Shown piece after piece: positions 16,752-17,554 of a stretch of 17,554 nt of DNA. Positions within the stretch are counted from its first letter, which is position 1; each line of letters begins with the position of its first letter. The position numbers and the translations under genes were made by a program. The notes under the pieces are model-generated. The model worked only from the letters and a program-made list of their open reading frames with translations. It did not search any database and was not told where the DNA came from. The stretch is from Coemansia sp. RSA 1804 (Eukaryota > Kickxellomycota > Kickxellomycetes > Kickxellales > Kickxellaceae). Where the stretch lies: assembly GCA_027578815.1 (NCBI GenBank), contig JANBTH010000430.1, positions 1 to 17,554 of the forward strand, read 5' to 3'.

Positions 16752-17554
16752 ATGCCCTGTATCTGGCTTGTAGAGCGGGGTCAGTCACTCCTGTCGCGCT
16801 CAAACAGCAGCAGTCGCAAGGTCGGACGCCAGGAAAGAGGTCTGGCACTGCAGAACGACTCGAGCATCACCACCGCGCTGCCGACGCATGCAACAGACGC
16901 ATCGCCGTCCCCTGCTTCCGCCGCAACCGCCTTTCTGGGAGCTCGTCCAAACGGCGACCACATGAATCCGTCAGCCGTGCCCGGCCACGCCAGCAACAGC
17001 AACGGTAGCAGCAGCAACATCAACAGCAACAATAGCAACATTAACAAGTTCGTTTCGGCCTTCCGCGTGCGCAGCCTGCGGAATGCTGCCTCGCCAACTG
17101 CGCTCACAAGCAGTCTGCCCACAATAAACAGACGCATCTCCGAAGAAGACCTGGCAAGCGCAGCGCTACCGTCCTCTCCGCCGCTGCGTAGAAACAAGCT
17201 AGTGCGGAAAGCGGACAACCACTGGCACAAGCCACGCAATAGCCGTGGTCGCGGCGCACAGAGCATGGACTTTGACCGGTCGCCCTCTGCTGACTTTCAC
17301 CAGCAGCCGCACAGTCGGCGCAGCATCATCACTAGTCTTCTCTCATGCTGCTCGCCTGTGTCAGTGTTCCGGCGTGGGCCGACCTACGGCAGCATGCGCA
17401 ACGATGCTCGCGATCAATCGTCGCAAGCACATCATCAGCAGCAGCAGCAAGCGCAGGACCAAGAGCAAGATCCAACTTCCAATGAGGCTGTTCGGGAGCG
17501 GCTCTTGTCCTTTGCCGAGGAGGAAGAGATCGAGGATAGCGACCACGACCACTT
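16752..17554 (+). CDS. N-terminal part of an unidentified protein, possibly a Psr1/CTDSP-like phosphatase; runs off the window
   Basis: An open frame of 267 codons plus two bases with no stop before the window end. It is not closed, so the protein is partial. An in-frame TAA at 16710-16712 bounds it upstream; 16752 is the first ATG after it (weak context, T at -3). The next in-frame ATG is at 16962. Most of the sequence is disordered: Ser/Asn-rich (81-98), SP/PP-rich (116-145), a Gln run (229-233) and an acidic stretch AEEEEIEDSD (255-264). Potential basophilic kinase sites are RRIS (127-130) and SRRS (188-191). Residues 188-208 form a basic-flanked hydrophobic segment with adjacent cysteines (SIITSLLSCC), as in palmitoylated membrane anchors. 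N-termini of CTD-small-phosphatase proteins (Psr1/Psr2, CTDSP) have such an anchor ahead of a DLDET domain, which would lie outside the window, so this identity is inference only. A TAG acceptor at 16771-16773 would allow an upstream exon. Confidence 0.6.
   Translation, partial: MPCIWLVERGQSLLSRSNSSSRKVGRQERGLALQNDSSITTALPTHATDASPSPASAATAFLGARPNGDHMNPSAVPGHASNSNGSSSNINSNNSNINKFVSAFRVRSLRNAASPTALTSSLPTINRRISEEDLASAALPSSPPLRRNKLVRKADNHWHKPRNSRGRGAQSMDFDRSPSADFHQQPHSRRSIITSLLSCCSPVSVFRRGPTYGSMRNDARDQSSQAHHQQQQQAQDQEQDPTSNEAVRERLLSFAEEEEIEDSDHDH
16989..17044. repeat. AGC/AAC trinucleotide-rich coding repeat
   Basis: Imperfect AGC/AAC/ATC triplets encoding the Ser/Asn tract (residues 80-98) of the right-edge gene. 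Confidence 0.8.

Noticed and set aside
1..17554. CRISPR array, insertion sequence, retroelement or viral gene
   Set aside because: No spaced direct-repeat array, terminal inverted repeats with transposase, reverse transcriptase or capsid motifs were seen on either strand.

Overview
The window reads as nuclear DNA of a fungus. It has long, mostly intronless genes for conserved eukaryotic proteins, separated by A+T- and pyrimidine-rich spacers of 0.1 to 1.7 kb. Intron poverty, GC-leaning coding regions and serine/glutamine/asparagine-rich tracts suggest an early-diverging lineage such as the Kickxellales (Coemansia relatives). That placement is an impression from composition and gene style, not a demonstrated fact. 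No bacterial operon, prophage, CRISPR array, intact transposon, rRNA or convincing tRNA is visible.

Layout: 1-694 is spacer. A divergent pair follows: the spliceosome/transcription cofactor SNW1 (SKIP/Prp45, minus, 695-2563) and the Elongator-associated ATPase KTI12 (plus, 2832-3683), which share a 268-bp promoter. Next come two SKP1-family genes in tandem on the plus strand: a divergent paralog (4019-4531) and a canonical SKP1 (5593-6072). Mitochondrial phosphatidylglycerophosphate synthase PGS1 (plus, 6506-8125) then converges, across 104 bp, on the 8-oxoguanine DNA glycosylase OGG1 (minus, 8230-9468, with a possible mitochondrial-targeting extension to 9606). A 1.67-kb A+T-rich spacer leads to a METTL25/RRNAD1-type methyltransferase (plus, 11279-12865).

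From 12866 to about 16750 there is no secure gene. The stretch is T/C-rich on the plus strand and carries several simple repeats, a perfect 15-bp tandem triplication, one plausible 5' exon with a good splice donor (14257-14413) and some marginal open frames. From 16752 a plus-strand frame stays open past the window edge. It encodes a disordered N-terminus with a basic, di-cysteine membrane-anchor-like segment, reminiscent of Psr1/CTDSP-type phosphatases but not proven.

The genes are ordinary housekeeping functions and do not form one pathway: splicing, tRNA wobble modification, SCF ubiquitin ligase, cardiolipin synthesis, base-excision repair and a putative methyltransferase. I found no convincing undescribed multi-gene system. 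The items most worth follow-up are the asymmetric SKP1 duplication, the start-site/promoter architecture that could produce nuclear and mitochondrial OGG1 forms, and the unresolved 12.9-16.8 kb region.
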